Shown piece after piece: positions 1-11,340 of a DNA stretch of 64,000 nucleotides (the stretch's first letter is position 1; each line of letters begins with the position of its first letter). The position numbers and the translations under genes were made by a program. The stretch comes from Dysidea avara (lineage: Eukaryota; Porifera; Demospongiae; Dictyoceratida; Dysideidae): the NCBI RefSeq assembly GCF_963678975.1, contig NC_089280.1:34601508-34665507 (forward strand). The letters are read 5' to 3'. Under the pieces are notes generated by a model, which saw nothing but the letters and a program-made list of their open reading frames with translations, had not been told where the DNA came from and did not search any database.

Positions 1-481
1 GGTAATGGTTGCTAAGTGTGATTAGCTTTTTGCTGTAGTGAACTACTGTTACAGTTGTTATGGTAGGATGGCTAGGAAGGAAATAGTCACCTTGCACTAT
101 TTTACTCCTTACTGTTTACAACGCTCACACCATTAATCCCGAATATCACAGCCAGCTGTCCTATTTGCTACATATACTAATATGCATCACAGTACCATGA
201 AAACATGACAACAGAATTTTTTCAGATTAAATATTTCCATTATGGATGCACTCTACAGTTAAATTGCCCTTAAGTAACAAAATTCATCATAATATCAAGA
301 GTTTATAATGTGGGAGGGCTCCCACAATATACATTTATTAAGAAAGGAAACTTGCATCCCAGCATGTTACCAGCTGATGTGAATTTGATCCCTGGATCGG
401 TACATAGTTAATAACTTATGTAATTAGTTGTGTGTATGATATTTTGGTTAACTTGTGTATCATCATCATCTACTTTAACAG
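1..481. other. Left edge, intronic or upstream sequence of GSTK copy A
   Basis: No coding exon is seen. By comparison with copy B this should be intron 2 of GSTK copy A, because the first recognisable exon after it (482) matches exon 3 of copy B. AT-rich, with no clear repeat. Confidence 0.5.
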
Positions 482-2418
482 GTAACCACTCTCAAAATGT
501 TCCACTAAAAGCCCAGTATGTAGGACAGGATGTTGCAAGACTGGCTGAATATTATTGTATTCCATTAAACCCACCTCCACCTTCAGTGAGTGTAGTGGTC
601 TATTATCACACTACTAGTTAGTGTTGTGTTTCTAACCATACAGAAACTTGCTGAGGCTTTGTTTGTGAAAGGTGAGACTATTATGTGCATGTACTCAGTG
701 TAGCTATGTTGTGGTGGTTACACTGGAGGGTTATACATGGTAGAACTATTATCTGATTGGACTTGTAGCTAGGAGGAAAGTGGGATTTTTTCAATAAAAA
801 GTGGCACTGATATCATCAGGAACTTTATTATAAGTTCCAATACTTCAATCATTTCAATTGAATTATAGTAGTTACATAGTAATGTGCATCATTTATGTTA
901 TGCTCGCTTGTGTGTGGCTAATGCTTACTGTGGGCTGTACATTTGAACTTGTGTACTATTAATGATGTCATATAGCCACTACACCATGTACTCTTAAGTG
1001 TCTAATCTCTGTGATGTAGGGACGCTGAGAGCTCAGCTATTACTAACTGCAGCCAACTTGGAGTATCCTGATAGTGTTGAGGCAATATCTAGGAAATTGT
1101 TTATGCGGTTGTGGGCAAAGGTATGTTAACACAAAAGTATAGATTAAGGATGTGAATTGTATTGCGGATAATTATGTTTTTATTATAATGTATCAGTATT
1201 GATGAAATTATGATGTCACAGTTATAAATACGGTATTGCTAAAAATATTCTTAATCTGGTTATCTGGACAAAAAGTTTGTAGTGCAAGTAATCTGGCTAT
1301 CTGGTTCTATTATTGTAATATTGCCTATAATCTTGTCCATTCTTCACTACTACAGGATGAAGATATCACAGAAGATGCTAGCTTGATCCAAGTGTGTTGG
1401 TGGCTACTGACTTGTATCATAACACATTATGGTTTCCCCTCAGGCATGTGTTAAAGCTGGAATTGTGAAGGAAGAAGCTAGAAAACTGCTGGCTCGTTCT
1501 AAGGATCAAAATGTCAAAGAAAAGTTGGAAGCAACAACACAGGAAGCATTTGGGTTTGGGGTGAGTCCGCCTGTAATAATACAGCAAGGAGTATAGTATA
1601 TGTATATCTCTTGCATGGGCTCACCAATTTACCTGCAGGTAATACCTTTATACCTGTGTTCAGGAATACATCCAGAAGATGTTGATGTGAGGGGCTGGCC
1701 TGGGTTTAGAATATGTTTCTGGAAATAGGGTATATTGGCTATCTATAACACGCACTATCTCGATAAAAACTTTCATGGCGAAGTTTACATATCTGAATAA
1801 TATATAGTATTACTAAACTGTAGGTATAGAGAGTAGGGTTAAATCCTAGATAAGGATGATGACTTTTGTTGTAAAACTACTTTTAAGAGCACACATTTTG
1901 AACAAGAGTGTGATTTCAGACACCATCCATACACTGTGACAAGTTTAGGTCAGCTGTTTGCTAGTTAACTGTCCAGGTGTGAAATTGGTAGGCTACATGA
2001 CATAATGATAATTTACGACAACATAAGTATTGCTTTCTACACACTAACACAGTATAATTACTGTATGAGGAAATGGACAAATTATTACAAATGGTTGTAT
2101 GTTTCAATGAAGGCATTTGGTGCTCCATTTATGGTAGTGATGAAGGACAAGCCAGAAGTATTCTGGGGTCAAGACAGGATTGAACTAATGGGTCATACTC
2201 TTGGTAAGTCTTGTACGTGATGTCTGTCTGTCAGTGTGTTAGTCCACTACACAGGATTGAAGTGGGAAGGACCATTAGTGATAAAAACAAACCACAACTC
2301 TTCCTCCCAAAGTGTGGATAAGTCTAGAGATTCCACTGTCTTCACTTCACTTACAAAATGGATGATACTGCTTGTCCCAATCATTATACTTATTGTACTT
2401 CAATGGCTCAATTATTGA
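482..2418 (+). CDS. GSTK1-like: Kappa-class glutathione S-transferase, copy A (5' end outside window)
   Basis: 3' part of a GSTK (DsbA-like thioredoxin-fold) gene. Exons in the window: 482-585, 644-671, 1020-1120, 1356-1391, 1444-1560, 2113-2203, 2255-2418. They match exons 3-9 of copy B in phase and, apart from a 6-nt insertion (two extra prolines) in the first, in length. Family signatures seen: an ISRKLFMRLWAK helix, a DEDITEDASLIQ exon, and AFGAPFMVV...FWGQDRIELMGHTLG, which corresponds to the family's FG-P...FGSDR substrate region. The first two exons, with the catalytic YDVxSPYSW motif, must lie left of the window. Known GSTKs are soluble enzymes of mitochondria and peroxisomes that conjugate glutathione. 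This one adds a linker and a final hydrophobic stretch (MILLVPIIILIVLQW) before the stop, so it looks tail-anchored. All splice sites are GT-AG and no frame break is seen. Confidence 0.85.
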
Positions 2419-4479
2419 TACGGGCACTAATTCAGTTCTTGGATTTCAGAACAATGATTTTTTCCTTATATGATTTTGCTAGTGTACAGAGAAATGTCAT
2501 TAATCTCACATTTTGTTGCATGGTTAATTGGCAGAATTATATTTGTTGATAAACCATATCAGCAGACTGATAATTTGGTTGATGGGTTCCACATTCACTC
2601 ACAACGACATTGGACCAATAACAGGATTGGCAGAATTTTGGTTGCACCAAGTCTCTCAATTAAATTCCCTGCCATTTCAACCACATATAACAACATTAGC
2701 TATGTGTTGTGGATTATAAAACAGGCAAATGTCAGTAGCACAAAGGTTCCCTCCAAACTGATGCTCTTATGATTCAACATCAAATATTCTACTACATGAT
2801 ATCTTGTTAAAAAGTCTTAGTGAGTGTTTCTAACATCAAATAATATAGTATCAAAACTTAGAAAAAACTTACAGAATCACAGATAGCTATTACTTTTTAA
2901 AAATTGCCGATTCTGATTGTTGGTCTGTCCGCTAGCTGAGCACAGTTGTAAAACCTATAGTGGCTATACAGCTCATTGTACAGTTACTATCTTATGTCTA
3001 GCACAACAAAGTAGAATTGAAGATAAAGACAAGGCACAGAGAGCAATTGGTCTTTTGAACCCCAAATGGAATATAATATTATGAGTTTGCTATTGTGGAA
3101 ACCACATCAAGGCGTTCATTTTCCATACCAACACTTTCTTTACTGACGAGAATATAAATATCACAAAATAGTTCTAAGTGCTTATGCTATCAGTTGCACT
3201 TGTTATTATTGGTTTGCTGGAGAAAACAGAATGCATGTGACCACACCCCTTAATGATTATACTATCCCTCTACCAGTCCATGTCAAAGTAGGGATTTTCC
3301 CACATAGCCATGTTGTAATACCATTATCCATTGTTTCACAACTTTATAGCACTTGAATTTATACTCTTTAAATACTGACATGTAAAGCATTGAAGTGTGA
3401 CTAGAAAGTGATACAATGAACACATAGTTAATTGGGTTAAGGAGTAATTTTAATTCACTTTGAAGCTACATATACGAGTACCTGACACACAGAACAATGC
3501 ATGTAGATTGTTATGTAATCAGTAGACTGGAAATCACACACATTATAGATTATGTGATTGTACTATGTACACTCATGTAACCATTAAGTGTTGTAGTACA
3601 GCGTCTTGTAGCTACAGAATAAATCCTGCCCTTATACATGAGGATTTGCCAATACTGGCTAGTCACAATATAAGTAATGCACCAGTGATACACTGGATTA
3701 GTATACCTGTGTAAACAGCAGCCGGCTTTGTGTGCATATGCATGGGTGTGTGTAGTATGTGTGTTTGTGTGTAAAGTATGTGTGTGTATGTGTGTGTATG
3801 TGTGTATCTCAGTATGGTGTGTAATATGTGTGTTTGTATGTATATATAGTATATATAGTGTGTGTATGTGTGCGAGCATGATTTAAAAGCTTTAAAGCAT
3901 TCACTGTAGTCAGCTGCTTTATCACTTCTGTGTGTTATTACATCGAGAATAATCTCTATAGCAACATGGACTGAGAGGAAGTCTTGATCTTATAGGACAG
4001 CTACTATACAGTAGAACCTTTCTGAGAGGTTCTACTGTAGAGTAGCGAAGAATTCTTAGAAGACCCTCCCTGTAAAGGATGCTGTATGTACATTTAACTT
4101 CCTTATAAAGGATTGTTCTGATGCCATTTTACTTCTGTAAAGACAACCAATTGAGACTTCATCAAATCAGTCAGTCACAAAAGTGACTGTTAAATATTCC
4201 ACTGTATGTTATGTAGTAGTGTTTGATAGGAGTGGTGACTGTACTGTTTATGGAATGTGTGTAGCGGTGTACTTGCAATGTAAACTTTCAAACCTCACTA
4301 CATTTCCAGTAACAATTTAAATAACTAATTACTATAACAAGTATACTAAATTAGTAGAACCTCACCCAATTACTCAGTTGGCTATATATATACTGCTCTC
4401 CTCTTTGTTTGGTCATTTAATTGTGTCAGAGAATTTGGTAGGGAATCAACCAAACCTGTGTCTACATGTTGTACTGAAA
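2419..4479. repeat. Spacer between GSTK copies, part of the tandem unit
   Basis: No supported gene. About 2,420-3,330 is closely similar to 9,345-10,470 after copy B, and 3,880-4,479 is similar to 10,820-11,340 before copy C, so the spacer is part of the duplicated unit. A GT-rich microsatellite lies at about 3,735-3,880, and a small palindrome (AGAACCTTTCT...AGAGGTTCT) at about 4,012-4,032. Confidence 0.6.
3735..3880. repeat. Interrupted GT/ATGT microsatellite
   Basis: About 145 bases dominated by GT and GTAT units with interruptions. It lies in the GSTK A-B spacer. The open frame on its minus strand is a His/Thr repeat and is not a gene. Confidence 0.8.
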
Positions 4480-4542
4480 ATGACTCAACAAATTAAACTG
4501 TACTATGATGTGATGTCACCATATTCCTGGATAGGCTTTGAG
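4480..4542 (+). CDS. Alternative or relic first exon of GSTK copy B (exon 1a)
   Basis: A 63-nt exon, ATG to ...TTTGAG followed by GTAAGT. It encodes MTQQIKLYYDVMSPYSWIGFE, the catalytic N-terminus of GSTK. It ends in phase 0, like exon 1b at 5414-5476, so either can splice to exon 2 at 5744. Copy C has only this type of first exon (11341-11403). It is either a real alternative promoter/exon for copy B or the remains of a lost GSTK copy. RNA data would separate these. Confidence 0.7.
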
Positions 4543-5413
4543 GTAAGTAGATGCACATTATGAGAAGTACATAAAAGAATCTTGTAGCTATTACTAGCTG
4601 TGGTATGAATTGCTTACATGTATAAGATTTGTGTTCATATTCAAAATTGTTTCAGTCAGTTGTAGCTAGCTTTAAGTAGTCAGTTTTGTGAAGTAAGGAT
4701 TACTGGATTATTAGATTTAAAAAGTTGCTGCAAACATTTTTTGATATAAAAGCATACAAGTAGTACTGAGCTAGCATTCATGTGTAGCTATAATTATTTT
4801 ATGTAACTGTTGTGTGTAACACATTATAGAGCTAAGTATGTACATGGCTATGTGTAACACTAACACTTTTCAAAAATAAAAGCAAAGTTGTTTGATTGTA
4901 TTACCCTAACAGTAGTCAAGTGTGACACCATTTTCTACTAGACTGCAAATACAACAACAACACTACATAATTATAAGCGGAGCCATACAACAGCCCAAAC
5001 AAAGCAGAAAACAAGCACAAGAGGTAATTATCTACAAATCGCCGGAGGTTTTTCCTTTAACTTGAAATGTGCATATAAAAACATACAGTGCATGTGTTTA
5101 TATCTTCAAAGCTCACTCTGTTACGTACACTATACATATAGCTATATGTTTTAAAAAGATGACGTGAGGTACCGTGATGACATATGGTCAGTGCATTTTC
5201 AGTGGAAGAACACGGGACATGCATAAGCTACGTAACATGTGCATGTACACATTAATTTAACGCCACACATTGATATCTATCAACACTACAAGTATCAAAA
5301 CATGTCACAATATGTACTGTGTGTGGAGGTGTTAATATTGTTAGTAGTGTGAATTTTTGTTGTGACACTTGAGGCTTGAGTGAGTGACTAGTACTTACTT
5401 GTGTTTGCTGAAA

Positions 5414-8400
5414 ATGAGCAAGTATATCCAACTGTACTATGATGTTATGTCACCATATTCCTGGATAGGTTTTGAGGTAAATATACAATAACTAGTTTGT
5501 GCGTAATGAGAAATATATAGCAGACCTGACACATTAGGTAAAGAAGCTTACCTATACTAGCTACGTACATCCATTTCATGCATACTCGATGGTGCACATG
5601 ATGAAGAGTGATTTGTTTTGTAACTAAGTAACAAGTGCCACTGTTGGAGTACCTAGCTAACTATGAAGCAAGCAGCAATGGCATGACATTTTAATCTATG
5701 TATTAGTAGTGGTATATGATAAGCCGTATTATTTCTTTCTTAGGTTCTCCATCGATACAAACAAAAATGGGACCTTGATTTGCAACTGTGTCCTTTCCAG
5801 ATCCTTAAAGTCAGGGAGCAAAGTAAGTTTGAATTATTGTGCACAGAACTGCACACGTGTGCATACTATACCAGAAGCCATACACACATACACATTACTG
5901 ACCACAGCATGCTATACACTGCATAGATCAAAGCTGAATAGCACAAAGTACAGTTAACTGCAAGGAAACAATACACTGTTAACTTAAGTTGGTCTGTATA
6001 CTAAATACTTTACATGCAACTTAATGATTGGCTTGATACACATACGTATGTTTAGTATACTGTGAAGTATCAAGCACCACCAGCACCTTTTGTCATAAAA
6101 ACTACACTACACAAATTTGTGTAAAATCATTGGAATATAGGAAATAGAGATTGCTGGGAAAAAAAAAAAAGCCAAGAAACAAGAGCCAAACAAGTCAACA
6201 TGTTAAACTGCTCTAGGACTACAATGGAGCCTAACACTTAGAGATCTGTGTGTTATATTTTCAAGTGTTAGGGCTTTACAACATTTGACATGCCCCATTG
6301 TAGTCCTAGAGCTGTTCAACATGTTGACTTGTTTGGCTCTTGTTTCTTGCTTTTTTTTCCGGGAATCTCTATATTTTCTATACTATTATTTTCACACTGT
6401 AAGCCATTTCTTGCACACGTATCAATCTGTTGGTCACATTAGCAATTAATTTGTGTAATTTTTTGCACATTAACAACATATCAGTGAACTGAGTGTCAAG
6501 AATCCTTAACACTAAGTCAAGTCACTAGGTCTAAGTCCTTGTAGGTTAGGTAATCCTAAGGCTGCAGCACATGTTGCTGTTAGACCTTCAGTGCTGGTCA
6601 CTGTAAAGCACTAATTATATAACCAAGTACTAAGAATAATACGAAACGCGGTTAAAATTACGTAATAAATAAATAAATAAATAATTAAATAATTAATAAT
6701 TAATGTTTGAGAAAACTACGAGGCCTAGAGACATGAACTAACCGGGGATAGATTCGCCTGTGAATGAAGGCACAAACGTATAATCGTCGCTCCTGTTTGT
6801 GCTGATGACTTGACCATACGTGTAATTCTATATAACGCCCAGTACCACACCCTTGCTTAATTACTTACATATTGCGCGAAGAAGATTAGTGATGCCCGTG
6901 CAGGAGAGCCAGAAGCCACTTGTGTAAACAAGAAGATTACAGAAGCCACTTGTGTAAACAAGAAGATTACAAGTAAGTTTTTATGTCTGTAACATCTCAA
7001 GTCTCCATGCCAGCTGCCAGTGGATTCATTCATGTAAATAAACAATACAAGAATTAAAACATTAAACTGACATATGCCACGCTCTTTACAATAAGCTTAC
7101 AGTTACATATAAAATACAAGTAAACAATTTTGTCTTGTGCAGCTGGCATGGCGAACTTTCTTTGTGTTGGTGTCAGGCAATTCAATACGTGCTTAATCTT
7201 TTTTGCCTTCACCTGGCGTAGCTACTAGGCTCTAGTGGCTTGGCTGTCTTCCTTTATCTGGTTCATCTGGCTTGCATACGCCTACAGCATTGTGTAGCTA
7301 TCTCCTGAAAGTTGTGTATGCATAACTATGGTGTGTCACCCATCACTGTGCCATTGCTACATCACTGATGAACCTTACTTAGCTCTAGTTGATGTTGATA
7401 TGCATTGCTGTATATTGGCTAATAATTTTTATCTGCATGGTGATGTTGCCTATAATGTATTGCTGCATACAATACTGCAATAATGTATAGTTCTCTCCTG
7501 TATGTTTTGTATACATATACTTTGTACACATCACTGTGCCATTTATACCACACCAATGATGTACTGGCACTTAGCTACTGGTGGCCTTTAGTTACGATGC
7601 CACTATAGTGTTATATCTGTCACTACTGTGACATATTGAGTTGATTTGGGGATAATGCATTCACCACCTAATAGCCTCACCGGGGGGCTGTCACGTTGGT
7701 GTATGTACTTGGTTGTATGTGACGCGGTCCTAGTAATAATAATAATAATAATAACATATAATAATTATCTCATTGTACACTAACAGAATATTGCCTGAAT
7801 CATGGTTTGGTTACATTCTGTTATTAGGTAGCAATCTTCCTAAAAGTAAAGAAAAGGCAATTCATGTCGGATATGATATCGCAAGACTGGCTAAGTTTTA
7901 CAACATACCACTAAAGCCACCATCGGTAGGTGAATAATTTCAGTAATTTGTATAGTACTAATTGTTGTTAATTCCTCACAGAATCCTACAGAGACTTTGA
8001 TGGTAAAAGGTAAGTTAGTTGTGATATAATGCACATTAGCCACCTCTATCTATATTAGGGACAACACAGGCTCAGCAACTGCTCACTGCAGCAAATTTGG
8101 AGTTGCCGGATAAAGTTGAGGCAATTTCTAGGGAGCTATGGATGAGAGTGTGGTCTAGGGTGGGTTGATTACACAATGCTGTAGATAATGGGCTAATAAG
8201 AAAAAGGAGAACTAAAATTTCTAACACATTGTTGAGTTCTATTTGCATTCACTATCCATCTGTATCAGTACAGGTAGAGGTGCAATGGAATTTATAGGAG
8301 TTAGCTGGCTATCACTGTAGTGCTTGCCCTGTGTATAGCTATATAGATGACTAACTGTGTTGAGTATAATAGACTGAGCTAGTTCAGCCAGCCAGCTGTG

Positions 8401-9343
8401 TATATATGAGGGTTGGTCAGTTTCTCAGTACACCTAGTGGTTCTTTAGTAGCTAATGATATTATCTTTCTAGGATGAAGACATTACAGAAGATACTAGTT
8501 TGATCCAGGTGTGATATTGTGCTATTACGTTATGTGCAGAAGTATCAGATCCCATATGTAGGCATGTGTCAAAATTGGAATATCAAATGAAAATTCTAAG
8601 AAACTGTTGGCCCGTTCTAAGGATCAAGATGTCATTAATAAGTTGGAAGCTACCACACAGGAAGCGTTTAACTATGGAGTAAGTCATGACCATTTGTATA
8701 TAGCAACAGGTACTAGTTACACACTCCAAATTATGGTAAAGTTAAGATTTGTTTAGTGGACTGCAATAATGTGAGATATTAAAGGAGTCAAGAAATCAAT
8801 GTGACTTCTTTACTGGTCCTTCAGATAACCATCATCATCTGATTGGCCGGTAATGATTATCAACAATACATTAGCACAGAGTACTATCCATAAAAGAAAA
8901 TTGAAACATGCTAATAAAAGCACCACTCAGAAAGGATGTAGATAGTTATACCCTAACTGATCTGTATGTGTCGTGTTCAGGTGCCATATGTGCATGATCA
9001 CCTTATGTCTGTCTGTCGTTCCATCATTAAAGGCATTTGGTGCTCCATTTATGGTAGTGGGGAAGGATGATCCACAAATATTCTGGGGCTCAGACAGGAT
9101 TGAACTAATTGGCTACACACTTGGTAAGTATCCTGCATAAGTCTGTCTGTCAGTTAGTCAGTCTTTCATTATGTTGTAGGACTGAAGTGGGAAGGACCAC
9201 ATGTGACAAAAACAAACCACAATTCTTCTTTCCAAAGTGTAGAGAGATCTAAAGATTCCATTGTCTTCACTTCACTTACAAAATGGATGATACTACTTGT
9301 CCCAATCATTATACTTATTGTACTTCAATGGCTCAATTATTGA
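5414..9343 (+). CDS. GSTK1-like: Kappa-class glutathione S-transferase, copy B (complete, tail-anchored)
   Basis: Complete 258-aa model. Exons: 5414-5476, 5744-5822, 7828-7925, 7982-8009, 8059-8159, 8473-8508, 8562-8678, 9033-9123, 9180-9343 (777 nt, all GT-AG). The N-terminus MSKYIQLYYDVMSPYSWIGFE carries the family's SPYS site, whose serine is the glutathione-activating residue in known GSTKs. Next come RYKQKWDLDLQLCPFQ, the ARLAKFYNIPL helix, RELWMRVWSR, DEDITED and GAPFMVVGKD...FWGSDRIELIGYTLG, in family order. Human GSTK1 is 226 aa. The extra length is mostly a C-terminal linker plus a final hydrophobic segment of about 19 residues (about 240-258) ending QWLNY. There is no N-terminal presequence or peroxisomal tripeptide. 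The enzyme is therefore predicted to sit on an organelle membrane with its active domain in the cytosol (inference). Exon 1a (4480-4542) is an alternative start. Confidence 0.9.
6136..6381. mobile_element. Palindromic MITE in intron 2 of GSTK copy B
   Basis: Two long inverted arms face each other. The left arm runs from AGAGATTGCTGGG through GAGCCAAACAAGTCAACATG to CTAGGACTACAATGG; the right arm is its reverse complement, ending in GGGAATCTCT. Arms of about 90 bp plus a short centre, no coding capacity. A diverged copy sits in the same intron of copy C (12,669-12,920). Confidence 0.8.
6663..6702. repeat. AAAT/AAT microsatellite
   Basis: Short run of TAAA and AATTAATAA units in intron 2 of GSTK copy B. 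Confidence 0.8.
6911..6970. repeat. Two direct copies of a 30-bp unit
   Basis: The 30-base unit starting AGAAGCCACTTGTGTAAACA occurs twice head to tail, with no mismatch seen. It lies in GSTK copy B intron 2. Confidence 0.9.
7734..7755. repeat. AAT trinucleotide microsatellite
   Basis: About seven AAT units in GSTK copy B intron 2, just upstream of exon 3. Confidence 0.85.
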
Positions 9344-11340
9344 TATGGGCACTACTGAATTTAGTTCTTGGATATCAGAACAATGATTTCTTCCTTATTA
9401 TGATTTTTGCCAGTGTACATAGGAATGTCATTAATCTGCGTGGTTTAATTAATTGGCTGGAATTTTATTTGTTGATTTTGCCAATAAATCATGTTGGCAG
9501 ACTGTTAATTTGGCTGATGGGTTCAGCATTCACTGCAACGGCATTGGACCAATCACAGTATTGGCAGAATTTTGGTTGCACCAAGTTGCTAAATTAAATT
9601 CCTTGCCAGTGCAACCGCATATAACAGCAATACAACATTATGTGTTGTTGATTATAAAACAGGCAAATGTCAGTAGTACAAAGGTACCTGCCAATGTAAT
9701 GCTCTTAAGATTCATCATCAAATATTCTACTACGTACTTTTGTTAAAGAGTAAGAGATATTTAGTATAAGTGTGTTTGTTTGTAGCATCAAATATAAGTG
9801 AGTGTTTCTAACATCAAATATAGTGTCAAAACTTAGAAACACTGCTTGAAGTATCTTAGTTTACTACAGTGGTATATCCCCAGTATATGGAACAGTTAAT
9901 TGTTTGTTATTTTAGTAGTTTTTCAGTAAACCGGCATTCACTGATGTTTACTGAGAGTTTAAAACTTAGTAAAATAATTATGCTCCATATACTTAAGTTT
10001 ACTGACACTTTACTATCAGTATAACTACAGTAAGGCATATTAACAAATTAGTAAACTAAGAACCTTCAAGCAGTGAAAAAAACTTACAGAATAACCAATA
10101 TTACTTTCTGAATCCGATTGTTGGTCTGTCCACTATAGTGGCTAAACAATGCATATACAGTCACTGTTGCACAACAAGTGGAATTGAAGATAAAGACAAG
10201 ACACAGAGAGCAAGTGATCTTTTGAACCCCAATGGAACATATGAGTTTGGTATTGTGGAAACAACATCAAAGTGTTCATTTTCCATACCAACACTTTCTT
10301 TACTGATGAGAATACAAATATCTCCAAGTGCTTATGCTATCAGTTGCACTTGTAATTGTTGGTTTGCTGGAGAAAACAGAATGCATGTGACCACACCCCT
10401 TAATAATCATAGTTTCCCTCTACCAGTCCATACCAAAGTAGGGATTTTCCCATGTAACTGTGTTGTAATATCATCATGCTATGAATGCTATCCCACTGAG
10501 GACCTGTAGTCTGTAAATACAAGGAGTCTAGCTGAAATGTGAAGAATGCAGAAAAAAATCCCAGACCCAGTGTGGACTTGATCCCCAGTAACATGCAGTC
10601 TAGGCATGTGCCAAAGGAGCCACAACAGCTGGGATCTGAGATCTTCTCTGAATTCAACCTGTACTTAAACATCGACCTCTCACCAGCAAATGGCTTTATT
10701 CTGTGAATGCTATCCCACTAGGGACCTGAGAAGGCTTAAACCCTGTGATATTAAAGAGTGTGTATCAGTACAAGTGTATGTGATATGTATTTGAAGTGTG
10801 ACTGTATATGTGTGTTACATGGAACATGACTTAAAAGCTTCAAAAAATTATGCAGATGTTCTATCACTTCTGTGATCATTAATATGATAAACCATAGCTA
10901 TAAACGGAATAATCTCCTGATTGCTATGCATGGACTGAGAGGAACTGTTGATCTTATACAGGGACAGCTACTATACACTAAAACCTTTCTTAAAAGGCCA
11001 GTGAGACTTCATCAAAATGAGTTGATCCTAAAGTAACTGTTAACTAGTATGAGGTTCCACTGTAGTTAGCAGGAGTGGTGACTGTCCTGTTCATGGAATG
11101 TGTGTAGCAGTGTACTTGAAACGTAAACTTTCAAACCTCACCCCATTTTCTTTGTACCCAGTAACAATTTAATGCTAGCACATAACTAATTACTACAACA
11201 AGTATACTAAATTAGTAGAACCTCACCCAATTACTCAGTTGGCTATATGTATACTGCTCTACTCTTTGTTTGGTCACTTAATCGTGTTAGAGAATTTGGT
11301 AGGGAATTAACCAAACCTGTGTCTATATGTTGTACTGAAA
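9344..11340. repeat. Spacer between GSTK copies B and C, second copy of the tandem unit
   Basis: No supported gene. The left part repeats the 3' flank of copy A (2,420-3,330), including a long stretch starting near 10,180 that is almost the same as one near 3,010. The right part (10,820-11,340) repeats 3,880-4,479. A direct repeat built on AATGCTATCCCACT.GGGACCTG occurs near 10,487 and 10,708. The open frame at 10,138-10,509 lies wholly in this repeated DNA. Confidence 0.6.

Noticed and set aside
3550-3879. His/Thr-rich 109-codon frame on the minus strand
   Set aside because: Translation of a GT microsatellite and flanks.
10138-10509. 123-codon plus-strand frame after GSTK copy B
   Set aside because: It lies in duplicated spacer. 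The matching sequence after copy A (about 3,000-3,330) does not keep the frame, and nothing resembles a known protein.
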